DNA from: Pseudomonadota bacterium
GTDB lineage: Bacteria > Pseudomonadota > Alphaproteobacteria > Rhizobiales > Xanthobacteraceae
NCBI GenBank assembly: GCA_023417665.1
Contig: JAEZFA010000117.1
Location: 1 to 12,479, forward strand
Direction: 5' to 3'
Length of the DNA: 12,479 nucleotides
In this document: positions 1-7,642 of the stretch, piece after piece
How positions within the stretch are numbered: position 1 is the stretch's first letter
How the letters are laid out: every line of letters starts with the position of its first letter
Translations under genes and position numbers: made by a program
Notes under the pieces: generated by a model
Told to the model about the DNA's origin: nothing
Seen by the model: the letters and a program-made list of their open reading frames with translations, nothing else
Databases searched by the model: none

Positions 1-247
1 CGCGCATGTCGATGGAAAGGTTTATGACGCGGTCGCGAGCTACGGCCGCCGTCCGCAATTCGATAACGGTGCGCCGTTGCTCGAAACCTTCCTGTTCGAT
101 TTCGCGGGCGACCTCTACGGAAAGGAAATGACCGTGGAGTTCGCGGGCTTCATCCGCGAGGAAGCGAAATTCGACAGCCTCGACAAGCTGATCTGGCAGA
201 TGAAGCAGGATAGCGAGCAGGCGCGGGGTATTTTACGCAATACTTAA
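1..247 (+). CDS. ribF: RibF C-terminal fragment (riboflavin kinase / FAD synthetase), 5' truncated by window
   Basis: Only the last 81 codons are present, read from base 2 and ending with TAA at 245-247. The peptide runs through VDGKVYDAVASYGRRPQFDN, then a GAPLLETFLFDF stretch, GDLYGKEMTVEF and a closing FDSLDKLIWQMKQD helix. This is the C-terminal riboflavin kinase (flavokinase) domain of bifunctional RibF, which phosphorylates riboflavin to FMN; the missing N-terminal domain would adenylylate FMN to FAD. The conserved GRRPxF and the Glu of LLExFLFDF, which in the family lies at the kinase active site, are both present. ileS follows after 106 bp, matching the widespread ribF-ileS-lspA order. 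The gap holds a 6-bp hairpin (GCCTTG/CAAGGC, 249-266) without a T tract, so read-through into ileS is likely. Recognition is by sequence memory. Confidence 0.93.
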   Translation, partial: AHVDGKVYDAVASYGRRPQFDNGAPLLETFLFDFAGDLYGKEMTVEFAGFIREEAKFDSLDKLIWQMKQDSEQARGILRNT

Positions 248-353
248 CGCCTTGGCCGGACAAGGCAGGGAACGGAGGCGGCGAGAATGGCCGCTGGAAA
301 CGCCTGATTCCGGCTGCTAGAAGGCGGCCTCATTCCTAGAGACCCTTGTCGCC

Positions 354-3329
354 ATGGCCAAAGAGAAGAAGGACGGCCCCGATTATTCGGAGACGCTGTT
401 CCTCCCCCAGACCGATTTCCCGATGCGTGCCGGCCTGCCTCAGAAGGAGCCGGAGATTCTCGCGCGCTGGCAGAAGATTGGCCTTTACGAACTCATGCGC
501 AAGACCGCGAAGGGTCGCGACAAGTTCATCCTGCATGACGGCCCGCCTTATGCGAACGGCAACATTCATATCGGGCACGCGCTGAACAAGATCCTGAAGG
601 ATCTGGTGACACGCACACACCAGATGCTGGGCTACGACTCCAATTACGTTCCGGGCTGGGACTGTCACGGCCTGCCGATCGAGTGGAAGATCGAGGAGCA
701 GTACCGCGCCAAGGGGCAGGACAAGGATCAGGTCGAGATCAACGAATTCCGCAAGCAGTGTCGCGAATTCGCGCAGCACTGGATCGACGTGCAGCGTGAG
801 GAATTCAAGCGCCTCGGCGTCGAGGGCGACTGGAAGCACCCTTACACGACCATGAGCTTCGAGGCCGAGGCGACGATCGCGCGCGAACTGATGAAGTTCG
901 CGAAGAACGGCACGCTCTATCGCGGCTCCAAGCCGGTGATGTGGTCGGTGGTGGAACGCACCGCGCTTGCTGAAGCGGAGGTGGAGTATGAGGACTACAC
1001 GTCGGACACGATCTGGGTGAAGTTTCCGACGCCGACCGGCGAGAGCGTCGTGATCTGGACCACGACGCCCTGGACGATCCCCGGCAATCGCGCGGTCAGC
1101 TATTCGTCGCGCATCAATTACGGAATCTATGAAGTCACCGCCGCACCCGCCGACAACTGGGCGAAGCAGGGCGATAAACTCATTCTCGCCGACAAACTCG
1201 CCGAAGCGGTGATGAAGTCGGCGCGCGTCGAAAGCTACCAGCGCCTCGGTGATGCGGACCTGAAATCCATCAAGTCGCTCGCGCATCCTTTGCGCGGCAA
1301 GGGCTACGACTTCGAAGTCCCGCTCCTTGACGGCGATCACGTCACCGACGAGGACGGCACCGGCTTCGTGCACACCGCGCCCGGCCACGGCCGCGAGGAC
1401 TTCGACATCTGGATGGCGAGCGGAAAGATGCTCGCGGAGCGCGGCATCGATACCGCAATTCCGTTCACGGTCGGCCCCGACGGCGCGCTCACGAAAGAAG
1501 CGCCGGGCTTCGAAGGCCGCCGCGTCATCGACGACAAGGGAAACAAGGGCGACGCCAACGACGCCGTCATCAAGGCGCTCTCCGACGCGAACGCGCTGAT
1601 CGCGCGCGGGCGGCTCAAGCACCAGTATCCGCATTCGTGGCGCTCGAAAAAGCCGGTGATCTATCGCAACACCCCGCAGTGGTTCATCGCGATGGACAAG
1701 CCGATCATGGAATTTTCGATCGCGCCGCATGCGGGCTCCGAGGAAGCGCTGCGCAACTATCAGGGCGAGACGCTGCGCGAACTCGCGCTACAGGGCATCA
1801 AGGACGTCAAGTGGGTGCCGCAGTCCGGCGAAAAGCGCATCAACGGCATGATCGAGAACCGCCCGGATTGGGTGATCTCGCGCCAGCGCGCCTGGGGCGT
1901 GCCGATTGCGGTTTTCGTGAACAAGGACAGCGGCGAAACGCTGATCGACGAGCGCGTCAACGCGCGCATTATTGAAGCCTTCAAGCGCGAAGGCGCCGAT
2001 GCCTGGTTCGCAGACAAGGACGGCGCGCGTTTCCTAAAGCCCAATTTCGATCCCGCGAAATTCGAAAAGGTGAACGACATTCTCGACGTCTGGTTCGATT
2101 CCGGATCGACGCATGCTTTCACGCTCGAGGATCCGAAGCAGTTTCCGCAGCTTGCCGGCATCGTCCGCAAGCGCGACGGCGGCCGGGATACGGTGATGTA
2201 TCTCGAAGGCTCGGACCAGCATCGCGGCTGGTTCCATTCTTCGCTGCTGGAATCCTGCGGCACGCGCGGCCGCCCGCCTTATGACGTGGTGCTGACGCAC
2301 GGCTTCACGCTCGACGAGCACGGTCGCAAGATGTCGAAGTCGCTCGGCAACACCGTCGAGCCGCAGAAGGTGATCGCCGAAAGCGGCGCCGACATCCTGC
2401 GCATGTGGGTCGCGGCGACCGACTATTCCGACGATCAGCGCATCGGCAAGGAAATCCTGAAAACCACCGTCGATACCTACCGCAAGCTTCGAAACACGCT
2501 GCGCTGGATTCTCGGCTCGCTGCATCCTTTTACGGAGAAGGATCGCGTCGCTTACGCGGACATGCCCGAGCTTGAGCACTTCATGCTGCATCGTCTGGCG
2601 GAAATGGATGCGATCGTCCGCAAGTCCTACGCCGAGTTCGACTACAAGCGCGTGTTCGCAACGCTCGTGCAATTCATGACGGTCGACCTGTCGGCGTTCT
2701 ATTTCGACATCCGCAAGGACACGCTCTATTGCGACCCGATCTCGTCCGTCGCGCGCAAGAGCTGCCTCACCGTGCTCGACCGCATCTTCCATTCGCTCAC
2801 GACATGGATCGCGCCGATCCTGTGCTTCACCGCCGAAGAAGTCTGGCTCTCCCGCTTCCCGAGCGAGCAGGGCTCGGTACATAACGAAACCTTCCCGAAA
2901 ATTCCGGAAGGCTGGCGCAACGATGCGCTGGCGGAGAAGTGGAAGAAAATTCGCGCCGTCCGCCGCGTGGTGACCGGCGCGCTGGAGATCGAACGCGCGC
3001 AGAAGCGGATCGGCTCGTCGCTGGAAGCTGCCCCCCGCATCTTCATCGCCGACAAGGAACTGCTCGACGCCGTGAAGGACACCGACATGGCCGAAATCTG
3101 CATCACATCGGATGCGATGATCGAGGCCGGCGAGGGACCGGCGGATGCGTTCCGCATGCCGGAGGTTCCCGACGTTGCGGTCGTGCCGGCGCGCGCCGAG
3201 GGCAGCAAATGCGCGCGCTCGTGGAAGATTTCGCCGCTGGTCGGCAGCGATCCGGAATTTCCGGACGTTACGCCTCGCGATGCGCAGGCCTTGCGCGAGT
3301 ATCGCGCCGCCCGCAAGGCCGCGGAATAA
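354..3329 (+). CDS. ileS: Isoleucyl-tRNA synthetase (class Ia)
   Basis: This cytoplasmic enzyme charges tRNA-Ile and hydrolyses mischarged Val-tRNA. The 991 residues are full length for alphaproteobacterial IleS. Visible in order: an N-terminal DGPPYANGNIHIGHA with the HIGH signature at residues 72-75; GWDCHGLPIE at 101-110; the CP1 editing domain with TTTPWTIPGN (about 236-245) and GTGFVHTAPGHGREDF (335-350), whose Asp349 aligns with the editing Asp of bacterial IleS; the WFDSGS core motif; HGRKMSKSLGN with KMSKS at 659-663; then the helical anticodon-binding domain. The C-terminus is odd: E. coli IleS has a four-Cys zinc ribbon, but here only Cys953 of KCARSWK remains, the second Cys is Ser956, and no second CxxC follows. 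I believe this is common in Rhizobiales. The ATG at 354 fits family length, with only a weak GAG-type ribosome site. lspA begins 12 bp after the stop. Confidence 0.97.
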   Translation: MAKEKKDGPDYSETLFLPQTDFPMRAGLPQKEPEILARWQKIGLYELMRKTAKGRDKFILHDGPPYANGNIHIGHALNKILKDLVTRTHQMLGYDSNYVPGWDCHGLPIEWKIEEQYRAKGQDKDQVEINEFRKQCREFAQHWIDVQREEFKRLGVEGDWKHPYTTMSFEAEATIARELMKFAKNGTLYRGSKPVMWSVVERTALAEAEVEYEDYTSDTIWVKFPTPTGESVVIWTTTPWTIPGNRAVSYSSRINYGIYEVTAAPADNWAKQGDKLILADKLAEAVMKSARVESYQRLGDADLKSIKSLAHPLRGKGYDFEVPLLDGDHVTDEDGTGFVHTAPGHGREDFDIWMASGKMLAERGIDTAIPFTVGPDGALTKEAPGFEGRRVIDDKGNKGDANDAVIKALSDANALIARGRLKHQYPHSWRSKKPVIYRNTPQWFIAMDKPIMEFSIAPHAGSEEALRNYQGETLRELALQGIKDVKWVPQSGEKRINGMIENRPDWVISRQRAWGVPIAVFVNKDSGETLIDERVNARIIEAFKREGADAWFADKDGARFLKPNFDPAKFEKVNDILDVWFDSGSTHAFTLEDPKQFPQLAGIVRKRDGGRDTVMYLEGSDQHRGWFHSSLLESCGTRGRPPYDVVLTHGFTLDEHGRKMSKSLGNTVEPQKVIAESGADILRMWVAATDYSDDQRIGKEILKTTVDTYRKLRNTLRWILGSLHPFTEKDRVAYADMPELEHFMLHRLAEMDAIVRKSYAEFDYKRVFATLVQFMTVDLSAFYFDIRKDTLYCDPISSVARKSCLTVLDRIFHSLTTWIAPILCFTAEEVWLSRFPSEQGSVHNETFPKIPEGWRNDALAEKWKKIRAVRRVVTGALEIERAQKRIGSSLEAAPRIFIADKELLDAVKDTDMAEICITSDAMIEAGEGPADAFRMPEVPDVAVVPARAEGSKCARSWKISPLVGSDPEFPDVTPRDAQALREYRAARKAAE

Positions 3330-3341
3330 CGGACGGCTTGG

Positions 3342-3881
3342 GTGGAAAGCTCTCCCGCGCAGGCAAGCCCGGAACCGGCGGAGGAAGGACGCTATCTGCG
3401 TTTAGGCCTCGGGCTCGCGCTCATCGTCTTCGCGCTCGACCAGATCACGAAATATGCCGTGCTCTGGGGGCTCGATCTTGCCACCCGCGGCAGAATTTAC
3501 CTCGCCCCCTTCGTGGATTTCGTGCTGGCCATGAACAGGGGCATTTCCTACGGACTTTTTCCACAGGACGGGGATTTCGGGCGCTGGCTCCTGTTCGGGA
3601 TCAAAATTGCCGCTTCCGTGCTGTTTTTCTTCTGGCTGCGGCGGGCTGCCACGCCCCTGGTAGCGGCGGCGCTGGGTCTGCTGATCGGCGGCGCGCTGGG
3701 AAATGCCCTGGATCGGGCCCTGCAGGGCGCGGTGATCGATTTCGTCTCGCTCCACGCCTTTGGGTTCCGCTGGTACGTCTTTAACCTCGCGGACGCGGCG
3801 ATCGTTGCCGGGGTAATCGGCCTGCTATACGATGCGTTAAGGCCTAACGCCTTGAAATCGCCGCCAAAGGGCGGGAATTGA
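3342..3881 (+). CDS. lspA: Lipoprotein signal peptidase (signal peptidase II)
   Basis: LspA is an inner-membrane aspartyl protease that removes the signal peptide from diacylglyceryl-modified prolipoproteins. The 179-residue protein starts with GTG at 3342. About four membrane segments are visible (near 18-38, 83-100, 104-122 and 147-164). Family motifs: DQITKY (Asp33), NRGISYGLF at 65-73 in place of the commoner NxGxAFG, GGALGNALDR with catalytic Asp124, and FNLADAAI with catalytic Asp151. The tail after the last helix is short. The gene is 12 bp downstream of ileS and surely co-transcribed with it. A prolipoprotein substrate with an LLAGC lipobox is encoded at 7643-8473. The stop TGA at 3879-3881 lies inside the -35 box of a promoter candidate for the next gene. 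Confidence 0.96.
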   Translation: MESSPAQASPEPAEEGRYLRLGLGLALIVFALDQITKYAVLWGLDLATRGRIYLAPFVDFVLAMNRGISYGLFPQDGDFGRWLLFGIKIAASVLFFFWLRRAATPLVAAALGLLIGGALGNALDRALQGAVIDFVSLHAFGFRWYVFNLADAAIVAGVIGLLYDALRPNALKSPPKGGN

Positions 3882-3906
3882 CCGCCTCAAGGGTGCGAAA
3901 TATGGG
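3878..3906 (+). promoter_or_regulatory. Candidate sigma70-type promoter for the secreted-protein / M16 unit
   Basis: TTGACC at 3878-3883 and TATGGG at 3901-3906 are separated by exactly 17 bp. The layout closely matches the atp promoter at 11265-11293 on the other strand (TTGACA-N17-TATGGT), which supports both calls. The -35 box overlaps the lspA stop codon. Initiation would fall near 3912-3914, inside the inverted repeat at 3909-3928, leaving a 5' leader of about 35 nt before the ATG at 3949. No transcript data are available, so this is inferred from motif and spacing only. Confidence 0.5.
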
Positions 3907-3908
3907 CC

Positions 3909-3928
3909 GGCCCCGGACTGTCCGGGCC
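3909..3928. repeat. GC-rich inverted repeat at the predicted transcription start
   Basis: CCCGGAC-T-GTCCGGG (3912-3926) is a perfect odd-length palindrome. It extends to GGC...GCC-type pairing at 3909-3910 and 3927-3928 if C3911 is bulged. As RNA it could fold as a 6-bp stem with a CUG triloop. No T tract follows, so it is not an intrinsic terminator. Its place at the predicted start site suits either an operator or a 5'-leader hairpin. The ribosome site AGAGG (3935-3939) lies just downstream and outside the stem. Confidence 0.5.
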
Positions 3929-3948
3929 AGCAGCAGAGGCTAGTAGCA

Positions 3949-4767
3949 ATGTCGCAGCGGCGCTTCCTGTCACTTCTTGCCGTCTTCGCCGTCGCCATGA
4001 CGGCCATGAGCTTCGCCGTGCAGCCGTCCTTCGCCGAGGACGACGACGAGGAAGAGCCGAACTTCATGAGCCGCCTGCTCGGTTCGGTCGGCCTCCTGCA
4101 ATTGCCCGGGCCTGCGATCGACTATCGCGAGCGTCCGCCGCTCGTGGTGCCGCCGATCTCGACCTATGTGCAGCCTCAGGTGCAGCCCAACTCGCCCGCG
4201 TCCGAACCGGATGCCTGGGATTTTTCCAATCCGCGCCAGCAGCAGGCCGCCGCACCGGAAGACAATCGCGCGCCTCTGAATCCGTCGCTCGTATTGCCGC
4301 CGCCGGTCGATCCCGACGGTGTGCGTCTGCGCAATCCGGACTTCCCGGTAGACCCGGAAGTGCGCGCCGCGCAGAAGCGCAAGAAAACCGGCAAGCGCGT
4401 CATCTCGCGCGCCGAGGATGATCCGACCTATAGCGGCCGGAGGCTTACGCCCGACGAAATGCGCGCGCGCGGCCCGGTTTCCGATCGCAGTTCGGGCACC
4501 AATGCCAACGCCAATGAGGCGCAATCCCTGCCGCAGAAACTCGGCGTGCCGACGATCACCAATCTTTTCCGCGGCGGGCAGAAGGAAGCGCCGACGCCCT
4601 TCACGGGCGAACCGGAGCGGACCTCGCTCACGCAGCCGCCCACCGGCTATCTGACGCCTTCGCAGAACGCGCCTTACGGCGTCGTTACGAAGGACAAGCA
4701 GAAAGACAACGGGCGCCTTGTTCATCCCAATATGCCGGATTACTCCGGCCCCATTCAGACCCAATAA
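3949..4767 (+). CDS. Unrecognised secreted proline-rich acidic protein
   Basis: I do not recognise a function. The 272 residues begin with a signal peptide: MSQRR, a hydrophobic core (residues 8-24), and a likely signal peptidase I cleavage after Ala29 (PSFA/ED). There is no lipobox. The mature protein opens with an acidic cluster (EDDDEEE, 30-36). It continues as low-complexity Pro/Gln/Asn-rich sequence with PPLVVPP (63-69), PSLVLPPPVDPDG (112-124), a basic patch AQKRKKTGKR (141-150) and a C-terminal PPTGYLTPSQNAPYG (230-244). No membrane helix or catalytic motif is visible after the signal, so it is probably largely disordered. The PLVVPP and GYxTPSxxxPYG pieces loosely recall the DUF3035-type envelope proteins often found beside lspA in alphaproteobacteria; I hold that weakly. 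The ATG at 3949 has AGAGG at 3935-3939 (9-nt spacing). Upstream sits a TTGACC-N17-TATGGG promoter candidate; the M16 peptidase genes follow. Confidence 0.82.
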   Translation: MSQRRFLSLLAVFAVAMTAMSFAVQPSFAEDDDEEEPNFMSRLLGSVGLLQLPGPAIDYRERPPLVVPPISTYVQPQVQPNSPASEPDAWDFSNPRQQQAAAPEDNRAPLNPSLVLPPPVDPDGVRLRNPDFPVDPEVRAAQKRKKTGKRVISRAEDDPTYSGRRLTPDEMRARGPVSDRSSGTNANANEAQSLPQKLGVPTITNLFRGGQKEAPTPFTGEPERTSLTQPPTGYLTPSQNAPYGVVTKDKQKDNGRLVHPNMPDYSGPIQTQ

Positions 4768-4782
4768 ATCCACCGTGCGTGC

Positions 4783-4814
4783 CCGGCTTTAACCGGAGTC
4801 GCTCGGTAAGCCGG
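4783..4814 (+). repeat. Leader hairpin immediately upstream of the first M16 gene
   Basis: CCGGCTT (4783-4789) pairs perfectly with AAGCCGG (4808-4814). Inside it, after a 2-nt TA bulge, ACCG (4792-4795) pairs with CGGT (4804-4807). The result is an 11-bp stem with an 8-nt loop. The only GGAG nearby (4795-4798) lies at the loop edge. No T tract follows, so termination is unlikely. The stem abuts an in-frame ATG at 4815, which would hinder initiation there and argues for a start downstream at 4845 or 4860. It could be a translational control or mRNA-processing element in the intercistronic gap. Confidence 0.5.
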
Positions 4815-4844
4815 ATGCCGCAGCCGTTTGGAGTTTTCCAGCAG

Positions 4845-6221
4845 GTGAAACGAGTCGTCATGACCGCGATCGCAATCTGTGCAGCCGCCGGTTCGGCGGC
4901 TGTTGTCTTGCCCAGTACAACACGCGCCGCCTCGCCCGGCTTGCAGGTCAGCGAGTTCAAGCTCGCGAACGGATTGCAGGTCGTCGTGATTCCCGACCGG
5001 CGCACGCCGGTGGTGACGCACATGGTCTGGTATCACGTCGGTTCCGCCGACGAGACCGCGGGCAAGTCCGGGCTCGCGCATTTCCTCGAGCATCTGATGT
5101 TCAAGGGTACCGAGCTGAATCCGGCCGGAAAATTCTCCAAGGTCGTCGCCACGATCGGCGGGCAGGAGAATGCCTTCACCTCGCAGGACTACACCGCCTA
5201 TTTCCAGCGCGTCACGCGCGAGAATCTCGAACAGGTCATGACCTTCGAGGCCGATCGCATGACCGGGCTTCAGCTCACCGACGAGGTCGTGCTGCCGGAG
5301 CGCAATGTCGTGCTTGAGGAGCGCCGCACCCGCACCGACAATGATCCTGCGGCGCAACTCGCCGAAGCACTCACCGCCGCGCTTTATGTGAACCATCCCT
5401 ACGGCCGCCCGATCATCGGCTGGATGCATGAAATCCGCCAGCTCGACCGGGTATCGGCGCTCGAGTTCTACAAGCGCTTCTACACGCCGAATAACGCCGT
5501 TCTGGTGCTCGCCGGCGATCTCGATGAAAAGGAAGCGCGCGAGCTTGCGGAAAAAACTTACGGCCGCGTTCCACGCGTTGCCGAGGTTGGGCCGCGCGTG
5601 CGGCCGGTGGAGCCGGAGCCGCGCGCGCATCGGCGGATTTCGCTCGCCGATCAGCGGGTAAAGCAGCCCGCGCTGTCGCGCTATTATCTGGTGCCTTCCT
5701 ATCGCACGGCGACAGGGCATGAAGCCGAAGCGCTGGAAATCCTTTCGCATATTCTCGGCGGCGGGCAGACCAGCCGGCTTTATCGCGCGCTGGTGGTGGA
5801 GAAGGGCATCGCCGCCAACGCCGGTTCCTGGTACCAGGGCACGGCACTCGATGCGACGCGTTTCGGCGTCTACGCCTCGCCGCGTCCCGGGGTGTCGCTC
5901 GCCGATCTCGAATCCGCGCTCGATCAGACGATCGAAGAACTCGCGGAGAAGGGCGTCAGCGCCGAGGAGGTCGATCGCGTCAAAACGCGGATCATCGCCT
6001 CCACGATTTTCTCGCAGGATAATCAGACCACGCTTGCGCGCATCTACGGCGCGGCGATCACCACCGGCATGACGGTATCCGCGGTACAGGAATGGCCCGA
6101 CCGGATACGCGCGGTCACGCCGGAAGACGTCCGCAACGTCGCGAAGAAATGGCTTGATCTGCGCCGCGCCGTCACCGGCCACCTGGTCCGGCCGAATGCA
6201 ACGCCGGAGAAGCGGACGTGA
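4845..6221 (+). CDS. M16B zinc peptidase, catalytic subunit (processing-peptidase/PqqL-like), exported
   Basis: This is a periplasmic zinc metallopeptidase of the M16 (pitrilysin/insulinase) family, subfamily M16B by its length of about 458 residues. The inverted zinc motif HFLEH is intact (His79, Glu82, His83, counted from the 4845 start). The third ligand Glu159 falls 76 residues after His83, in PERNVVLEERR, and the conserved upstream Glu152 is also there. The C-terminal half has ILGGGQTSRLYRALV but no Arg/Tyr motif, as expected of the catalytic partner in an active/inactive pair. I chose GTG 4845: GGAG sits 11 nt upstream (4830-4833) and the product has a textbook signal peptide (MKRVV, hydrophobic stretch, TRAAS cleavage region). 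In-frame alternatives are GTG 4779, ATG 4815 (behind a hairpin) and ATG 4860. The stop overlaps the next M16 start by 4 nt. The substrate cannot be told from sequence. Confidence 0.92.
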   Translation: MKRVVMTAIAICAAAGSAAVVLPSTTRAASPGLQVSEFKLANGLQVVVIPDRRTPVVTHMVWYHVGSADETAGKSGLAHFLEHLMFKGTELNPAGKFSKVVATIGGQENAFTSQDYTAYFQRVTRENLEQVMTFEADRMTGLQLTDEVVLPERNVVLEERRTRTDNDPAAQLAEALTAALYVNHPYGRPIIGWMHEIRQLDRVSALEFYKRFYTPNNAVLVLAGDLDEKEARELAEKTYGRVPRVAEVGPRVRPVEPEPRAHRRISLADQRVKQPALSRYYLVPSYRTATGHEAEALEILSHILGGGQTSRLYRALVVEKGIAANAGSWYQGTALDATRFGVYASPRPGVSLADLESALDQTIEELAEKGVSAEEVDRVKTRIIASTIFSQDNQTTLARIYGAAITTGMTVSAVQEWPDRIRAVTPEDVRNVAKKWLDLRRAVTGHLVRPNATPEKRT

Positions 6222-7579
6222 TCGCGTTCGGTTTCTTCCGCGGTACGCGCGGCATCCTGAAAGGACTGTTCATGGCTCTCGCCCTGTTCTCGGCGTCGAA
6301 CGCTTCGGCCGCGCAGCTCGGCAACATCGAACGTCTCGTGACGCCCGCGGGCATCGAATTGTGGTTCGTGCGCGACGACACGCTCCCGATCCTCTCGGTG
6401 AATTTCGCCTTCGAGGGCGGCTCGTCGCAGGACCCGGCCGATCGCGCGGGGCTCGCCTATTTTACCGCCGCCATGCTCGACGAGGGTGCGGGCGATCTCG
6501 ACGCGAGCACGTTTCAGGAGCGGCTCGAGCGCCGCGCCATCACGCTCGGGTTCAGTGCCGACCGCGACACCTTCCGCGGCTCGCTTCGCCTGCTGAGCGA
6601 GCATCGCGACGAAGCTTTTGAGTTGTTGCGGCTGTCGCTGAATGCGCCGCGCTTCGATCAGGAAGCAATTGATCGCATCCGCGCGAGCATTCTTGCCGCC
6701 TATCGGCGCAGCCTGAACAGCCCCGATGAAGTCGCGAGCCTGCGCTGGTTCGCCTCCGCGTTTCCGAACCATCCTTACGGGCGGCCCGTGAAAGGCGACG
6801 AGGCTTCCGTTTCGGGCATCGAGCGCAACATGCTCTTTGCTTACGTGAAGAAGGTGATCGCGCGTTCGAACCTCAAGATCGCCGTGGTCGGCTCGATCGA
6901 TCGCGACGAACTGATGCGCCGGATCGACGAGGTTTTCGCGAAGTTGCCGGAAAAAGCCGACCTCGTGCCGGTAGCAGAGGCGAAGCCGCAGGCGCTGGGC
7001 CGCCGCGACGTGGTCGATCTGAATATCCCGCAGACCGCGATCATCTTTGGCAGCACCGGCCTGAAGCGGAAGGACCCGGATTTCATCCCGGCTTTCGTCC
7101 TGAACCATATTCTGGGCGGCGGCAGCTTCTCCTCACGGCTTTACCGTGAAGTGCGCGAAAAGCGCGGGCTCGCCTATTCGGTCTATTCCTATCTCGCGAC
7201 GCTGGACTATTCGGGGCTTTTCCTCGGCGGCACCTCGACCCGCAACGACCGGGCGATGGAGGCCTTCCAGATCATCGAGCAGGAAATCAACCGCATTGCG
7301 AAGGAAGGGCCGACCACGGAAGAACTGGCGCAGGCCAAGAGCTATCTGACCGGCTCGTACCTGCTGCATTTCGATACCTCCGTGAAGGTGGCGCAGCAGC
7401 TCCTCGAGATCCAGCTTGAGAACCTCGGCATCGACTACATCGAGCGCAGGAACAAGCTGGTGAATGCGGTAACGGAGGAAGATGTTCGCCGCGCTGCAAA
7501 GCGTTTGTTAGCAGACAGCAAGCTACTGGTGATCATGGTGGGTAGACCCGCGCCGCTGGCGAAAGCCAACGGCGGCTGA
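6218..7579 (+). CDS. M16B peptidase-like protein, non-catalytic partner subunit, exported
   Basis: The 453 residues are an M16B paralogue of the preceding gene. Aligned on GLAHFLEHLMFKG of that protein, this one reads GLAYFTAAMLDEG (about 78-90), so all three HxxEH residues are replaced (Tyr, Ala, Ala) and zinc cannot bind in the usual way. The C-terminal half keeps LGGGSFSSRLYREVREKRGL followed by AYSVYSY, which carries the Arg/Tyr motif (Arg316 and Tyr320/323) used by non-catalytic M16B subunits for substrate binding. This inactive-plus-active pairing is known for bacterial M16B heterodimers and resembles the mitochondrial processing peptidase alpha/beta pair. An N-terminal signal peptide is visible (Arg8/Arg11/Lys15, hydrophobic 16-25, SNASA/AQ). 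The GTG start at 6218 overlaps the previous stop (GTGA) and has GGAG 8 nt upstream, indicating translational coupling. ATG 6272 is possible but would strip the basic end of the signal. Confidence 0.92.
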   Translation: MIAFGFFRGTRGILKGLFMALALFSASNASAAQLGNIERLVTPAGIELWFVRDDTLPILSVNFAFEGGSSQDPADRAGLAYFTAAMLDEGAGDLDASTFQERLERRAITLGFSADRDTFRGSLRLLSEHRDEAFELLRLSLNAPRFDQEAIDRIRASILAAYRRSLNSPDEVASLRWFASAFPNHPYGRPVKGDEASVSGIERNMLFAYVKKVIARSNLKIAVVGSIDRDELMRRIDEVFAKLPEKADLVPVAEAKPQALGRRDVVDLNIPQTAIIFGSTGLKRKDPDFIPAFVLNHILGGGSFSSRLYREVREKRGLAYSVYSYLATLDYSGLFLGGTSTRNDRAMEAFQIIEQEINRIAKEGPTTEELAQAKSYLTGSYLLHFDTSVKVAQQLLEIQLENLGIDYIERRNKLVNAVTEEDVRRAAKRLLADSKLLVIMVGRPAPLAKANGG

Positions 7580-7642
7580 TTTTCAAGGGTTCGCGAGCGC
7601 CCCGCCTGCTGTTATTATGGGCGTTCGGAGGGAGTGGTGAGT

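Noticed and set aside
249..266. Hairpin GCCTTG/CAAGGC after ribF as a terminator
   Set aside because: Only 6 bp and without a T tract. The ribF-ileS-lspA order also argues for read-through.
295..323. Possible promoter before ileS (TAGAAG as -10)
   Set aside because: The -35 at proper spacing (TGGAAA) is a poor match and nothing else supports it.
336..1730. Long minus-strand open frame (464 codons) opposite ileS
   Set aside because: It lies wholly antisense to an unmistakable IleS. Its Arg/Ala/Leu/Val-rich composition is what the complementary frame of GC-rich coding DNA yields, and no family motif is visible.
4755..7108. Long minus-strand open frames (475 and 354 codons) opposite the M16 genes
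   Set aside because: They are antisense shadows of two well-supported peptidase genes with intact motifs, and show no credible protein family or ribosome-site support.
7590..7618. Promoter before the lipoprotein gene (TTCGCG-N17-TATTAT)
   Set aside because: The -10 is reasonable but the -35 is poor. I mention it in the gene entry but do not list it as a feature.
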